From positions 1,679,880 through 1,743,879 of the forward strand of contig NZ_AP028155.1 of assembly GCF_033096445.1 (NCBI RefSeq): DNA of 64,000 nucleotides, given 5' to 3'. Positions 51,781 to 63,684 of this stretch are shown one piece after another. A program made the position numbers and the translations under genes. Under the pieces are notes generated by a model, which saw only the letters and a list, made by a program, of their open reading frames with translations, had not been told where the DNA came from and did not search any database. The stretch's first letter is position 1. Each line of letters begins with the position of its first letter. The DNA is from Butyricimonas faecihominis (GTDB lineage: Bacteria > Bacteroidota > Bacteroidia > Bacteroidales > Marinifilaceae).

Positions 51781-54285
51781 TCACTTATTTTCCTTCTCGG
51801 TGATAATCAACTTATCGTTTTCTTTATCATAACCGACATCTAGCTCCGTTCCTTCCGCTATACCTTTAATAATCACCTCGGCCAATTCATCTTCCAGATA
51901 TTTCTGGATAGCTCGTTTCAGCGGACGGGCCCCGTACTGCGGGTCATATCCTTTCTCGATAATAAAGTCTTTCGCCTCTTTCGAGATCGTGATCACCAAA
52001 CCGAGATCATTTACCCGCTTGAACAGGCTCTTCAACTCGATATCTATAATCTTGTAAATATCCTCTTTAGTCAAAGGATTAAACATGATAATATCGTCAA
52101 TACGATTCAAGAACTCAGGTGAGAAGGCATTTTTCAACGCTTTCTGAACAACCCCTCTGGCGTACTCGCTATTTCCTTCCATGTTCTGGGAACCGAAACC
52201 GATTCCCCGGCCGAAATCTTTCAACTGACGGCTACCGATATTAGAAGTCATGATCACGATCGTGTTCTTGAAATCCACTTTCCGTCCTAGACTATCAGTC
52301 AACTGTCCGTCGTCCAACAACTGCAACAGAATATTGAACACATCCGGATGAGCCTTCTCGATTTCATCCAGCAACACGACAGAATACGGTTTACGACGTA
52401 CTTTCTCGGTCAACTGCCCGCCTTCCTCGTATCCCACGTACCCCGGAGGCGCCCCTACCAATCGGGACACGGCGAATTTTTCCATGTATTCACTCATGTC
52501 AATCCGGATCAACGCATCCTCGGTATCAAACAAGTAACGGGCCAGCACCTTGGCTAACTGTGTCTTTCCGACACCCGTCGGCCCCAAGAAAATAAATGAA
52601 CCGATCGGACGATTCGGATCTTTCAGTCCGGCACGATTCCGATGTATGGCTTTCACGATTTTCTCGATCGCCTCTTTCTGTCCGACAACACTCTCGCTCA
52701 ATTCATCGTGCATCTGCAACAACTTCATCCCCTCGGTCTTGGCAATACGTTTCACCGGAACCCCGGTCATCATGGCCACCACCTCGGCAATATGCTCTTC
52801 GGTCACGGTCACCCGGTTTTCCTGCAAATCCCGCTCCCAATTTACTTTCTCTTCTTCCAATTGTTTCAACAACTGCCGTTCCTTATCCCGGAAAGCGGCT
52901 GCCACCTCGAAATTCTGTTGTTTCACGGCCTCCTTCTTCTTCTCCTTCACCTCTTCCACGTCCTTCTCCAACTGTTCGATAATCGGCGGCACATTTATAT
53001 TGGAAATATGTACTCTCGACCCCGCCTCATCCAAGGCATCAATCGCCTTATCCGGCAAAGCCCGATCGGAGATATAACGGGTTGTCAACTTCACACAGGC
53101 CTTGATAGCCTCATCCGTGTAACGCACGTTATGATGATCCTCGTAACGGGATTTAATATTATTCAAAATTTCCACCGTCTCGTCAAACGAGGTCGGTTCC
53201 ACCAACACCTTTTGGAAACGACGTTCCAAAGCACCGTCCTTCTCTATATTCTGGCGATACTCGTCTAGCGTCGTAGCCCCGATACATTGAATTTCTCCGC
53301 GAGCCAATGCCGGTTTCAACATATTAGCCGCATCCAAGTTGCCCCCGGAACCTCCGGCCCCGACAATCGTGTGAATCTCATCAATAAACAAAATGATATT
53401 CCGGTTCTTCGCCAGCTCGGCAAGAATCGCTTTCATTCGTTCCTCGAATTGGCCCCGGTACTTCGTACCTGCCACGATAGAGGCTATATCCAGCGAAATC
53501 ACCCGCTTGTCAAACAGTACCCGTGACACCTTTTTCTGAACAATGCGCAAGGCAAGTCCCTCGGCAATAGCCGATTTACCCACCCCCGGATCACCAATCA
53601 ACACCGGGTTATTCTTCTTACGACGACTCAGAATCTGTGCCAGACGTTCGATCTCCCGGTCACGTCCCACGATCGGGTCCAAAGCTCCCTCTTCCGCGGC
53701 TTTCGTGATGTCATTTCCGAAATTATCCAGCACGGGAGTATCGGATTTGGAAGAAACAGGGCCTCCTTGACGATAAGGATTATACATGGAAGATTCATCG
53801 TCTCCGTCCTCCGGATCATCCCCCTCGTCATTAAATTCGGATTGCATCCGCATCTTCTCTTTTAGTACGGCTTCTTTAAAGATGTCGTAATCTATATTCA
53901 TCGTTTTAAATAGCTTCGTCACGAAACCGGCTTGATTCCTCAATATTGCCAGCATCACGTGTTCCGAGTCCAATTCGTCATCCCCCAGATCCCACGCCTC
54001 GTCGGACACACGTTTCAACACGCTATTCGCCGCCAATGTAAAGTCAAGACTTTCCACCTTGTCGGATTTATAGCGTTTCCCCTCCAAGCGTTGCTCTATC
54101 TTATCTTTCACCTCGTAGAAATCCAACCCCAAAGACATTAATATATCAATCGCCCTTCCACTTCTCAACTTCAGCAATCCCAAAAACAAATGCTCCGGGT
54201 AAATCTTGGAATTCCCCAGTCGTTTTGCTTCTTCTCCTGCCGAAGTCATGATCTGTTTTAGTCGTCTCGTATCTTCTTTTCCCAT
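51781..54285 (-). CDS. clpC: ATP-dependent Clp protease ATPase subunit ClpC
   Basis: 834 aa, full length. Two Clp-N repeats at about 1-145 ('[15 protein letters not shown]', '[14 protein letters not shown]'). AAA+ domain 1 has Walker [10 protein letters not shown] near 234 and Walker B 'LFIDEIHTI'. A UVR-like coiled middle domain follows ('[21 protein letters not shown]'). AAA+ domain 2 has GPTGVGKTQ near 568 and '[13 protein letters not shown]'. The IGF tripeptide in 'GRGIGFGSQ' near 700 is the ClpP-docking loop, so it should pair with ClpP. It unfolds and threads proteins for degradation. It is monocistronic, and ligA lies upstream on the same strand. Confidence 0.95.
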   Translation of the reverse strand: MGKEDTRRLKQIMTSAGEEAKRLGNSKIYPEHLFLGLLKLRSGRAIDILMSLGLDFYEVKDKIEQRLEGKRYKSDKVESLDFTLAANSVLKRVSDEAWDLGDDELDSEHVMLAILRNQAGFVTKLFKTMNIDYDIFKEAVLKEKMRMQSEFNDEGDDPEDGDDESSMYNPYRQGGPVSSKSDTPVLDNFGNDITKAAEEGALDPIVGRDREIERLAQILSRRKKNNPVLIGDPGVGKSAIAEGLALRIVQKKVSRVLFDKRVISLDIASIVAGTKYRGQFEERMKAILAELAKNRNIILFIDEIHTIVGAGGSGGNLDAANMLKPALARGEIQCIGATTLDEYRQNIEKDGALERRFQKVLVEPTSFDETVEILNNIKSRYEDHHNVRYTDEAIKACVKLTTRYISDRALPDKAIDALDEAGSRVHISNINVPPIIEQLEKDVEEVKEKKKEAVKQQNFEVAAAFRDKERQLLKQLEEEKVNWERDLQENRVTVTEEHIAEVVAMMTGVPVKRIAKTEGMKLLQMHDELSESVVGQKEAIEKIVKAIHRNRAGLKDPNRPIGSFIFLGPTGVGKTQLAKVLARYLFDTEDALIRIDMSEYMEKFAVSRLVGAPPGYVGYEEGGQLTEKVRRKPYSVVLLDEIEKAHPDVFNILLQLLDDGQLTDSLGRKVDFKNTIVIMTSNIGSRQLKDFGRGIGFGSQNMEGNSEYARGVVQKALKNAFSPEFLNRIDDIIMFNPLTKEDIYKIIDIELKSLFKRVNDLGLVITISKEAKDFIIEKGYDPQYGARPLKRAIQKYLEDELAEVIIKGIAEGTELDVGYDKENDKLIITEKENK

Positions 54286-54408
54286 ATTTTCAATGCCGCC
54301 CTTCCACGGCTTTACTTGTTACTTTTTATTTATCGTAAAGATAAACTATATACTTTAATATTCAAAATAAGTCCACAAGCATTTACAACGTATAAAATAT
54401 ACCAATCT

Positions 54409-56963
<2,555 letters not shown>

Positions 56964-57018
56964 AAATTTCAGACGTATTCAGGTCATTACCTGCAATTTA
57001 CAACCTGTAACTTGTAAC

Positions 57019-57055
57019 CACGATGAAAAAGAGATTCGATCTCTTTTTCATCGTG
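57019..57055 (-). promoter_or_regulatory. 17-bp hairpin in the ligA leader
   Basis: cacgatgaaaaagagat (57019-57035) pairs exactly with atctctttttcatcgtg (57039-57055) around a 3-nt loop. It sits directly downstream of the minus-strand -7 element TATCTTTG (57065-57058), so it would be at the 5' end of the ligA mRNA, about 110-140 bp before the ATG. It could stabilise the mRNA or act as an attenuator. Confidence 0.5.
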
Positions 57056-57148
57056 TACAAAGATAATTGTTCTTGATGGAGATTGTGGGAAAAAATAATT
57101 ATTTTAGCGGAATAATTTTATAAAAAAATAAACTACAAGCTACTACAC

Positions 57149-60148
57149 ATGAGACACAAACATACCTCGTTTTTCTTAAATTCCCTGACAATAGGCATAT
57201 TGCTTATATTCACACTTGTCACTCCCGGTAAAGCCCAATTTGTCGATCTCGGACAAGACCCCTGCAGTACCCGCTGGCGACAAATCAAAACGGATAACTT
57301 TCAGATCATCTACCCTGATTTCTTCGAGGATAACGCGCAATACCTTGCAAATATTTACGAGAAACTATACGCCCACGCCAATACCCTCGGTATCAAACCC
57401 AAAAGAATGTCCATGATCGTGCGGGCGAATGGTGGCGTGTCAAACGGGAACGCGGGCTGGGCCCCCAAAAAGAGTGAACTCTACACGGCTCCCCCGCAGG
57501 ATGTCAGCGACGCTTGGCTGGAACACTTGTGTATTCATGAATTCCGCCACATTGTACAGTACGACAAGGTAAACCAAGGTTTCACAAAAGCATTATACTA
57601 TATCTTCGGAGAACAAATCACGATGGCCGTCATCGGGGTATATGTCCCCATGTGGTTCCTAGAAGGAGATGCCACGGTATTCGAAACCTCCGTCGGAAAA
57701 AGCGGGCGGGGACGTTCACCTGAATTTCTCAACGAAATGAAAGCCCAGATCACGGAAAAAGGAATATACACCTATTATAAGGCCGTACTCGGCTCCTATA
57801 AAGATTTTGTTCCCAACCACTACGCCCTCGGCTATTACATGGTCGGAAACAGCCGTGTTCACTACGGTCCCGGTATCTGGCAGGATGCCCTCTCCCGGGT
57901 TGGAAAACGTCCTTACGGGATCACGCCTTTTGCCCGCAGCCTCAAACTCACGATGAACGAAAAACGAGACTCGATCTGGTCATCCCGTCATTTCCAGTCC
58001 CTTTTCGTCAATCCTGACAGCGTGAAACAAGCCAACACCCATTGTGATGCCAAACGCACGCTCTACCGGGATAACTTCAGCGAACTCCAACAAATATGGA
58101 AACAAGAGTCCGACCAAATACCCCACCCATTCGATACCATCACGACCGCAAACAAGATATACACGAACTACCATTACCCGACAGCCACCCCAACCGGACA
58201 AATCATTGCCTACAAGGAAGGATTGGCACAAGAAGGAGCCTTGGTCATCCTACACCCGGACAAAGACGAGATCATCACCCGAACGGGAATCATGTATGAT
58301 TATAAATTTGCCTATCAAGACGAAACGCTCGTGTGGTCCGAGTACAAATACCATCCCCGCTGGGAACACGGGGGTAAAATGGTACTCGCCAGCTACGATA
58401 TACGTCACAAGAAATATCACCGTTACCCCACCCGGCAAAACAGGTATGCCCCTTTTGCCGTGGAGGGAAACTGGGGATTCGTGGAAGTTGACAAAGAAGA
58501 CAACGCCTCCATCGTGATCCTTGACCACACGTTCCAAAAAGAAATATTCCGGGTAAAAGGCTCCGGAGACGAGCTATTCGTGCATCCCTCATACGACGGG
58601 AAAAACAATATCGTCACCGTGGTGGTATCTTCGAAAGGCAAACACCTCGAATCCATCGATATTCACACGGGCAAACGTACCCAGATCACCGCGTTCACCC
58701 CTTACGAGATTGACAATCCGGTTACCGTGAACGACCAGATCATATACCGGGGAGCTTTCGATGCCAACAACTCGTTCTACCGGCAAACCCAACCGCAAGA
58801 ATTCGGGGCGAACATACTCAACTCCAAATTCGGCCTGCGCTACCCGATCGTTTCCCCGAACAAAGATTCACTTTTATTCTCGTTCTATACTTCCGACGGG
58901 TATAAACCGGGTAAAATTGCCATAAACCAATTAGAAAACAAAGCCATAGACACCCAAACCTTCCGTATCGCCGACAGCGTGACACAACAGGAAAACTGGC
59001 AATTCAAGTTAACCGCCGACTCCACCTACGCCAGTCGGAAATACAATAAAACCTCCCACCTATTCAACTTCCATAGCTGGGGCCCCATCTTCCCGGACGC
59101 TGAAGACGTGGACATTGATTTCGGGTTAGCCGTCAGCTCGCAAAACAAGTTAAGCACCCTGTTCCTGACCGCGGGATTCGTGAGAGGAAAAGGTTACGAA
59201 CACGGCAACTGGCAGGTAAAAGCCACCTACAAAGGATTCTGGCCCACCTTGCAACTGGAATTCAAGAGCGGACGCAATGACGATTTCATGCAAGATTACG
59301 CGATAAAAATCGTTCAAACCCAAGAAATCGACACGATTCGTACCATTTATAAATCACAACGCACGAAAGGAACGGCCACGGTACAATTCCCGTTCAACAT
59401 TTCCCGGAAAAACTATTCCCGTTATATCATCCCTTACGTGAAATATGAAATTCAAGCCATACACTCGATAACACCGAGGCGTTCCTACCTGTTGGACCAC
59501 AACCGGTGGACCAGCCTGCCTTCCAACAACCCGTATAACTCCGTACTCGCCAATCCGGATGATGTAAAACTCCAGATCATGCGCTACGGGCTTGTCCTCA
59601 ACAACCAAACCCGGACAAGTCAACGGGACATCTATCCCCGCTGGGGACAACGCTTGGAAGTCGGGTACGCCCACACGCCATTCGACGGATTGGACTACGG
59701 CGACACGAAATGGGCAGAAGGGCGTTTGTATCTTCCCGGATTCTGGAAACATCACTCTTGGACACTCTACTTCGGTCATCAACTGAAATCGGATAAAACA
59801 ACCAACTACTACGGGAACCAGATTTACTCTCCCCGGGGAGCCTCTCTCTACGGGCACAACCTGTCAACGTTGAAAATATCTTACGCCTTGCCGTTCTGGT
59901 ACCCGGATGCCCACATCGGACCACTTGTCTACATGAAACGGTTCACGGCAGAACCCTTCTTTGATACCGGCTGGGAGAAAAATCGCTATTGGAACAAAAC
60001 CTACCACTCCTATGGCGTGGAAATTTCGGCCGACACCCATTTCTTCCGTCTCCCGTTCCCCGTAAACATCGGTTTCAGAACCGGATACGAAACAAAAAGC
60101 AACTCCATGTTTGTCGATATGCTCTTCTCGGTGGCCTTCACCATTTGA
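57149..60148 (+). CDS. Secreted M1-like metallopeptidase / TolB-like propeller / barrel-like protein
   Basis: 999 aa. Signal peptide IGILLIFTLVTPGKAQ. Residues 30-200 carry HEFRHIVQY (His130, Glu131, His134) and Glu172 in 'WFLEGDATV', the HExxH plus WxxEG pattern of M1-like gluzincins. About 300-650 look like beta-propeller blades of the TolB/WD40-like kind, with repeated Asp- and Tyr-rich strands ('YDIRHKKYHRYP', 'FVHPSYDGKNN'). The C-terminal 350 aa are long amphipathic strands with many Tyr, Trp and Gly ('WTLYFGHQLKSD') and end in a terminal aromatic-hydrophobic strand (LFSVAFTI), like an outer-membrane beta barrel. This suggests a peptidase tethered to the outer membrane. The substrate is unknown. 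The exact domain limits are by eye. Confidence 0.75.
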   Translation: MRHKHTSFFLNSLTIGILLIFTLVTPGKAQFVDLGQDPCSTRWRQIKTDNFQIIYPDFFEDNAQYLANIYEKLYAHANTLGIKPKRMSMIVRANGGVSNGNAGWAPKKSELYTAPPQDVSDAWLEHLCIHEFRHIVQYDKVNQGFTKALYYIFGEQITMAVIGVYVPMWFLEGDATVFETSVGKSGRGRSPEFLNEMKAQITEKGIYTYYKAVLGSYKDFVPNHYALGYYMVGNSRVHYGPGIWQDALSRVGKRPYGITPFARSLKLTMNEKRDSIWSSRHFQSLFVNPDSVKQANTHCDAKRTLYRDNFSELQQIWKQESDQIPHPFDTITTANKIYTNYHYPTATPTGQIIAYKEGLAQEGALVILHPDKDEIITRTGIMYDYKFAYQDETLVWSEYKYHPRWEHGGKMVLASYDIRHKKYHRYPTRQNRYAPFAVEGNWGFVEVDKEDNASIVILDHTFQKEIFRVKGSGDELFVHPSYDGKNNIVTVVVSSKGKHLESIDIHTGKRTQITAFTPYEIDNPVTVNDQIIYRGAFDANNSFYRQTQPQEFGANILNSKFGLRYPIVSPNKDSLLFSFYTSDGYKPGKIAINQLENKAIDTQTFRIADSVTQQENWQFKLTADSTYASRKYNKTSHLFNFHSWGPIFPDAEDVDIDFGLAVSSQNKLSTLFLTAGFVRGKGYEHGNWQVKATYKGFWPTLQLEFKSGRNDDFMQDYAIKIVQTQEIDTIRTIYKSQRTKGTATVQFPFNISRKNYSRYIIPYVKYEIQAIHSITPRRSYLLDHNRWTSLPSNNPYNSVLANPDDVKLQIMRYGLVLNNQTRTSQRDIYPRWGQRLEVGYAHTPFDGLDYGDTKWAEGRLYLPGFWKHHSWTLYFGHQLKSDKTTNYYGNQIYSPRGASLYGHNLSTLKISYALPFWYPDAHIGPLVYMKRFTAEPFFDTGWEKNRYWNKTYHSYGVEISADTHFFRLPFPVNIGFRTGYETKSNSMFVDMLFSVAFTI

Positions 60149-60229
60149 TAGATTCAAAATATTCGGATTCCCAAACTTTGAGAATCCGATTTTTTTTGAT
60201 TACCTTAGGAGCAATCAAAAAACAAACTT

Positions 60230-60574
60230 ATGACTCTAAAGGAAATTGCTGCGTTATCAAATGCCCGGGTGATTCACGAAAACGGCCATCTCGACAAGGT
60301 CATCCGTCACGCTTTTGCCGCCGACCTAATGAGCGACGTGCTCCGGTTAGACACCAGTGAGATGATCCTCATCACGGGACTAGCCAACTTACAGGTGATT
60401 CGCACGGCAGAAATGTCAGACATCAGTTTCATTCTATTTGTTCGAGGAAAACAAGCCTCCCCCGATATGGTAGAATTAGCCAAAGAGTGTAACATCGCTA
60501 TCTTACAAAGCAAGCAGAGCATGTTCAAAGTCTGCGGACTTCTGTACGAAGCTGGGCTAGAGCCCATTTATTAA
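60230..60574 (+). CDS. DRTGG-domain protein 1
   Basis: 114 aa, cytoplasmic. The whole protein matches a stand-alone DRTGG domain ('HAFAADLMSDVLRLD', 'ILITGLANLQVIRTAEMSDISFILF', 'ILQSKQSMFKVCGLLYEAGL' in pieces). DRTGG domains occur in phosphotransacetylases and next to CBS domains and probably bind nucleotides or regulate partners. It opens a compact plus-strand cluster: the RsbW-like ATPase gene begins 11 bp later. A second DRTGG gene lies in the same cluster. Such pairs sit upstream of trimeric [FeFe]-hydrogenase genes in many anaerobes; the exact job is unknown. Confidence 0.82.
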   Translation: MTLKEIAALSNARVIHENGHLDKVIRHAFAADLMSDVLRLDTSEMILITGLANLQVIRTAEMSDISFILFVRGKQASPDMVELAKECNIAILQSKQSMFKVCGLLYEAGLEPIY

Positions 60575-60585
60575 AAACAAGCATT

Positions 60586-60996
60586 ATGGAATTCAACTAC
60601 AACATCGAAGGAGGAAACTTTTCACGTGCCGGTACTGCCTCAAGCGAGGTAAAAAAGATACTGAAACAACTCAACGTGAACCCCGCCGTACTGAAACGCA
60701 TCGTGGTTGCCCTCTATGAAGCAGAGGTTAACGTGGTTGCACACGCTTACGAAGGAACCATGCAAGTGTCTATCGATCCCACAGTCATCACCGTCGTCAT
60801 CAGCGACCGGGGGCCCGGAATACCGGACATAGACCTAGCCATGCAGGAAGGATATTCCACCGCCTCCCCCGAAGTCCGGGAAATGGGATTCGGAGCCGGA
60901 ATGGGTCTCCCAAATATGCAGAAAAACTGTGACAAACTAACCATCGAATCCAAAGTAAACGAGGGAACAAAAGTCACGATGACTACTTTTTTTTAA
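60586..60996 (+). CDS. RsbW-like ATP-binding regulatory protein (HATPase_c)
   Basis: 136 aa. It is a single GHKL ATPase domain with N box 'ALYEAEVNVVAHAY', G1 'DRGPGIPD' and G2 'GFGAGMGLPNM', the layout of anti-sigma/serine-kinase proteins such as RsbW and SpoIIAB. There is no His-kinase dimerisation helix, so it should be a stand-alone regulator acting on a protein partner. No anti-anti-sigma or sigma gene is adjacent; the neighbours are DRTGG, Fe-S and PHP genes, so the partner may be one of these. It lies 11 bp after DRTGG-1. A hairpin overlaps its stop codon. Confidence 0.85.
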   Translation: MEFNYNIEGGNFSRAGTASSEVKKILKQLNVNPAVLKRIVVALYEAEVNVVAHAYEGTMQVSIDPTVITVVISDRGPGIPDIDLAMQEGYSTASPEVREMGFGAGMGLPNMQKNCDKLTIESKVNEGTKVTMTTFF

Positions 60997-61017
60997 CTGC
61001 ACGCGGCAGTTAAAAAA
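60989..61017 (+). terminator. 12-bp hairpin overlapping the stop of the HATPase gene
   Basis: ttttttaactgc and gcagttaaaaaa enclose a 5-nt loop; the stop codon lies in the left arm. The symmetrical A/T ends make it work as a terminator in either direction. It splits the cluster into an upstream DRTGG-ATPase part and a downstream Fe-S part. Confidence 0.6.
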
Positions 61018-61220
61018 GTTACAGGTTACAAGTTGAGCCTTCGGCTCTACAAGTTAAAAGATAAAAACTGAAAACTGAAAACTGAAAGATAAAAGAAGTT
61101 TAGAATGAAAAAAGATTCCGTGATTGCCGATTCGATGATTGGGTGATTAAAATCACTTAATCGAAAATCATTAAATCACTTAATCGATAGGATCTAAAAT
61201 TTAAAATCTAAAATTAATAC
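61018..61220. repeat. AT-rich repeat region inside the redox cluster
   Basis: About 200 bp without a gene. It has acaggttacaag-type repeats, a gagcc ttc ggctc hairpin, a triple actgaaa run, a gattaaaatcac hairpin, and atctaaaatttaaaatct sequence matching the gap at 47865-47890. These are the same repeat styles found in other intergenic gaps in the window. No promoter is clear. Confidence 0.5.
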
Positions 61221-62567
61221 ATGGAACCGTTTTACCACGCCTTAAAAGTTGCCAGTACTGCCTGCATCGGATGCACGCACTGCATGAGCCTCTGCCCCAC
61301 GCAGGCCATCCGCATTAAAGGTGGTTTGGCGACGATAAACAAAAATGCTTGCGTCGACTGCGGCAAATGCCTCAAGTCGTGTCCGCAACATGCGATATAC
61401 GTGGAGCAGGACGATTTCAACCAAATATTCAATTTCAAACACCGGATCATCCTTCTCCCGACAGTCCTTTTCGGACAATTCTCGGAAGAAATCACGGAAC
61501 AACAAATCTTCGCGGAACTCCACCAGATGGGGTTCACGGAAGTAATCGAGGTGGCACAGGCATCGGGCATCTTGGCAAAAGCCATACAACGTTACATGGA
61601 AAAGAACTCTTACGAGCGTCCCTTCATCTCGTCCTTCTGCCCGGCAATCGTCCGCTTGATACAGGTACGTTTTCCCTCGCTGATAGACCATATCGTCCCG
61701 TTAAAACAAGCCATGGACCTAGCAGCCATCTTCGCCCGTAAAAAATATCTCGACAAGGGTATTTCGCCGGATGAAGTCGGTATATTCTACGTCACTCCAT
61801 GCGCCGCAAAAATCGCGGCAGTAAAAAGCCCGGTTGGCGACGATCAATCCAACATCGACGGAGTTATCAACTTGAATTTCATTTATAACAAAATACAACT
61901 GGGCCTCACGCAACACCGGGATCAACCCGTGGGAACGGTAACCGAACGCACGTACCTCTCCCCCGAATCCATAGCTTGGGACTTGTCGGAAGGTGAGGCC
62001 TCTAAATTTGAAGGTCGCTGCCTAGCCATTGACGAAATCCACAACGTGATCGACATACTCGAAAAAATAGAAAATGATGAACTCACGGACATCGATTTTC
62101 TTGAATTACGAGCCTGCGACCACTCCTGCGCTGGCGGGGCGCTTGTCGTGAACAACCGGTTCCTGACCATCGAACGCCTGCGCAAACGGATGCAAGCCAG
62201 CAAACACGAACAACAGCAACCCGATCTCGATGACATTCAAGAATACGAATCCTACCTTTTCAAGCAAGGCAAGCTCAGCGGGAAAATCCCACCGCGTTCC
62301 ATCGAACAACTCGACGAGAATATGCTTGTCGCCATGGAAAAGATGGAAAAATTAAACCGCATCATGCACGTTCTCCCGCAAATCGACTGCGGGGCCTGCG
62401 GAGCCCCGGCTTGCCACACGCTAGCAAGGGATGTCGTTCAGGGAAAGGCGAAACTCAATCAATGCGTATTCATGCAAAAACTCTTGTGCAACGAGGCCTT
62501 GATGACACCGGAAGAATCCCTTGAACTTTCAGAAAAAACTTGGGGATTAAAAAGATTTGGAGAATAA
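61221..62567 (+). CDS. [FeFe]-hydrogenase-like Fe-S protein with RnfB-type C-terminus
   Basis: 448 aa. N-terminal two [4Fe-4S] clusters: CIGCTHCMSLCP and CVDCGKCLKSCP (residues about 14-55). Next is an Fe-hydrogenase large-subunit C-terminal domain. The cysteines binding the H-cluster [4Fe-4S] are kept: Cys140 in 'SSFCPAIV', Cys194 in 'TPCAAK', and Cys299 and Cys303 in 'RACDHSC'. The first Cys of the normal TSCCP motif, the proton shuttle, is Phe here, and the L2 and L3 motifs lack their usual Glu and Met. A C-terminal RnfB-like [4Fe-4S] site ('CGACGAPACHTLARD') follows near 392. So it probably senses or shuttles electrons rather than making H2. It lies in a cluster with DRTGG, PHP and ATPase genes. 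Confidence 0.85.
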   Translation: MEPFYHALKVASTACIGCTHCMSLCPTQAIRIKGGLATINKNACVDCGKCLKSCPQHAIYVEQDDFNQIFNFKHRIILLPTVLFGQFSEEITEQQIFAELHQMGFTEVIEVAQASGILAKAIQRYMEKNSYERPFISSFCPAIVRLIQVRFPSLIDHIVPLKQAMDLAAIFARKKYLDKGISPDEVGIFYVTPCAAKIAAVKSPVGDDQSNIDGVINLNFIYNKIQLGLTQHRDQPVGTVTERTYLSPESIAWDLSEGEASKFEGRCLAIDEIHNVIDILEKIENDELTDIDFLELRACDHSCAGGALVVNNRFLTIERLRKRMQASKHEQQQPDLDDIQEYESYLFKQGKLSGKIPPRSIEQLDENMLVAMEKMEKLNRIMHVLPQIDCGACGAPACHTLARDVVQGKAKLNQCVFMQKLLCNEALMTPEESLELSEKTWGLKRFGE

Positions 62568-62608
62568 ACAAGATAAAATATATTCACGAAAACCACAAAC
62601 TACAAATT

Positions 62609-62944
62609 ATGACAGTACAAGAAATTGTTTCCCAGCTAAACCTCACGGTATGTTCCGGACAAGAAGGTTTACAACGAGAAGTTAAAGGCGGCTACACGTC
62701 CGACTTGCTAAGTGACGTCATGGGACATGCCCAAGAAGGAGATATATGGGTCACCCTGCAAACACACAAAAACGTCATGGCCATTGCCTCCCTGAAAGAA
62801 ATCGCGGCCATCATTCTGGTCAAAGGACACCTCCCGGAAGAAGATACGCTGGAAGAAAGCAATAACGAAAACATCCCTATTCTCTCCAGCCCGTTACAGA
62901 CTTTCGAGATCACGGGACAATTGTACAAACTACTTCACCCGTAA
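62609..62944 (+). CDS. DRTGG-domain protein 2
   Basis: 111 aa from the ATG at 62609 (MTVQEIVSQLNL); the frame extends to 62540 inside the previous gene's end. The DRTGG fold is seen in 'GGYTSDLLSDVMGHAQ', 'IWVTLQTHKNVMAIASLKEIAAIIL' in pieces, and 'IPILSSPLQTFEITGQLYKLL'. It is a distant copy of DRTGG-1 (shared SDLLSDV / ADLMSDV and the IATL/LxT-type strand). It starts 41 bp after the Fe-S gene and ends 11 bp before the PHP gene, so it is part of a tight operon. Function in the cluster is unknown. Confidence 0.82.
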   Translation: MTVQEIVSQLNLTVCSGQEGLQREVKGGYTSDLLSDVMGHAQEGDIWVTLQTHKNVMAIASLKEIAAIILVKGHLPEEDTLEESNNENIPILSSPLQTFEITGQLYKLLHP

Positions 62945-62955
62945 TCACGAATTCC

Positions 62956-63666
62956 ATGGAAATCCGGGCCGATCTACACATACACACCGTGCTGTCACCT
63001 TGCGGGGATCTCGACATGAGTCCCGCAAACATCATCGGTATGGCATTACAGAAAGGCCTGTCCCTCATCGGGATCTCCGACCATAACTCCACCCGGCAAG
63101 CCCCCGTGATCCAGCAACTGGGCGAACAACAAGGGCTACGGGTTCTTTGTGGGACGGAAGTCAACACGGCGGAAGAAGTTCACGCCCTCGCGTACTTCCC
63201 CACCTTGGAACGCCTTACCGCATTCCAGCACTTCCTTGATCTCCATCTCCCAGATATAAAAAACAACCCGGACAAATTCGGTTACCAAGTCGTCGTGGAT
63301 GCCGAAGAACAGATCACATACGAAGAAGAACGCCTCCTGATCACGGCCTTGGATGTCGATATAAACACGATCGAACGTACCGTCCATGCGCTGGACGGCA
63401 TCTTCATCCCGGCCCATATCGACAAATCTCGTTTCAGCATTCTCTCTCAACTCGGCTTCGTCCCCAAAGACTTGAAATGCGAGGCTCTTGAACTCAGTCC
63501 TCACACGACACGGGAACAATTTCTTCAACAGAACGCGTACCTGTCCGGATATAAATTTATCCGCTCTTCCGACGCGCATTACGTTGACGACATCGGTAAA
63601 GTTTTCACGAACCTCTCGCTACCGGACTTGTCATTCGATTCCATCCGGGCAGCCATCACCCGTTAA
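62956..63666 (+). CDS. PHP-domain phosphoesterase-like protein
   Basis: 236 aa. Metal-binding PHP motifs: DLHIHT at about 6-11, 'GISDHNST' near 40, 'GTEVN' near 66, 'PAHIDKS' near 155 and 'SSDAHYV' near 197. PHP enzymes use a trinuclear metal centre to hydrolyse phosphate esters, as in histidinol phosphatase or RNase AM-like enzymes. Its place in a hydrogenase-type regulatory cluster is conserved in anaerobes, but the substrate is not known. It starts 11 bp after DRTGG-2. Confidence 0.88.
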   Translation: MEIRADLHIHTVLSPCGDLDMSPANIIGMALQKGLSLIGISDHNSTRQAPVIQQLGEQQGLRVLCGTEVNTAEEVHALAYFPTLERLTAFQHFLDLHLPDIKNNPDKFGYQVVVDAEEQITYEEERLLITALDVDINTIERTVHALDGIFIPAHIDKSRFSILSQLGFVPKDLKCEALELSPHTTREQFLQQNAYLSGYKFIRSSDAHYVDDIGKVFTNLSLPDLSFDSIRAAITR

Positions 63667-63684
63667 TTTAAAATTTGCAGGATT

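Noticed and set aside
52642-53268. 208-aa antisense frame within clpC
   Set aside because: Full overlap with a well-supported clpC; His- and Leu-rich artefact.
59354-59857. 167-aa antisense frame
   Set aside because: It lies inside the 999-aa protein gene and shows no independent support.
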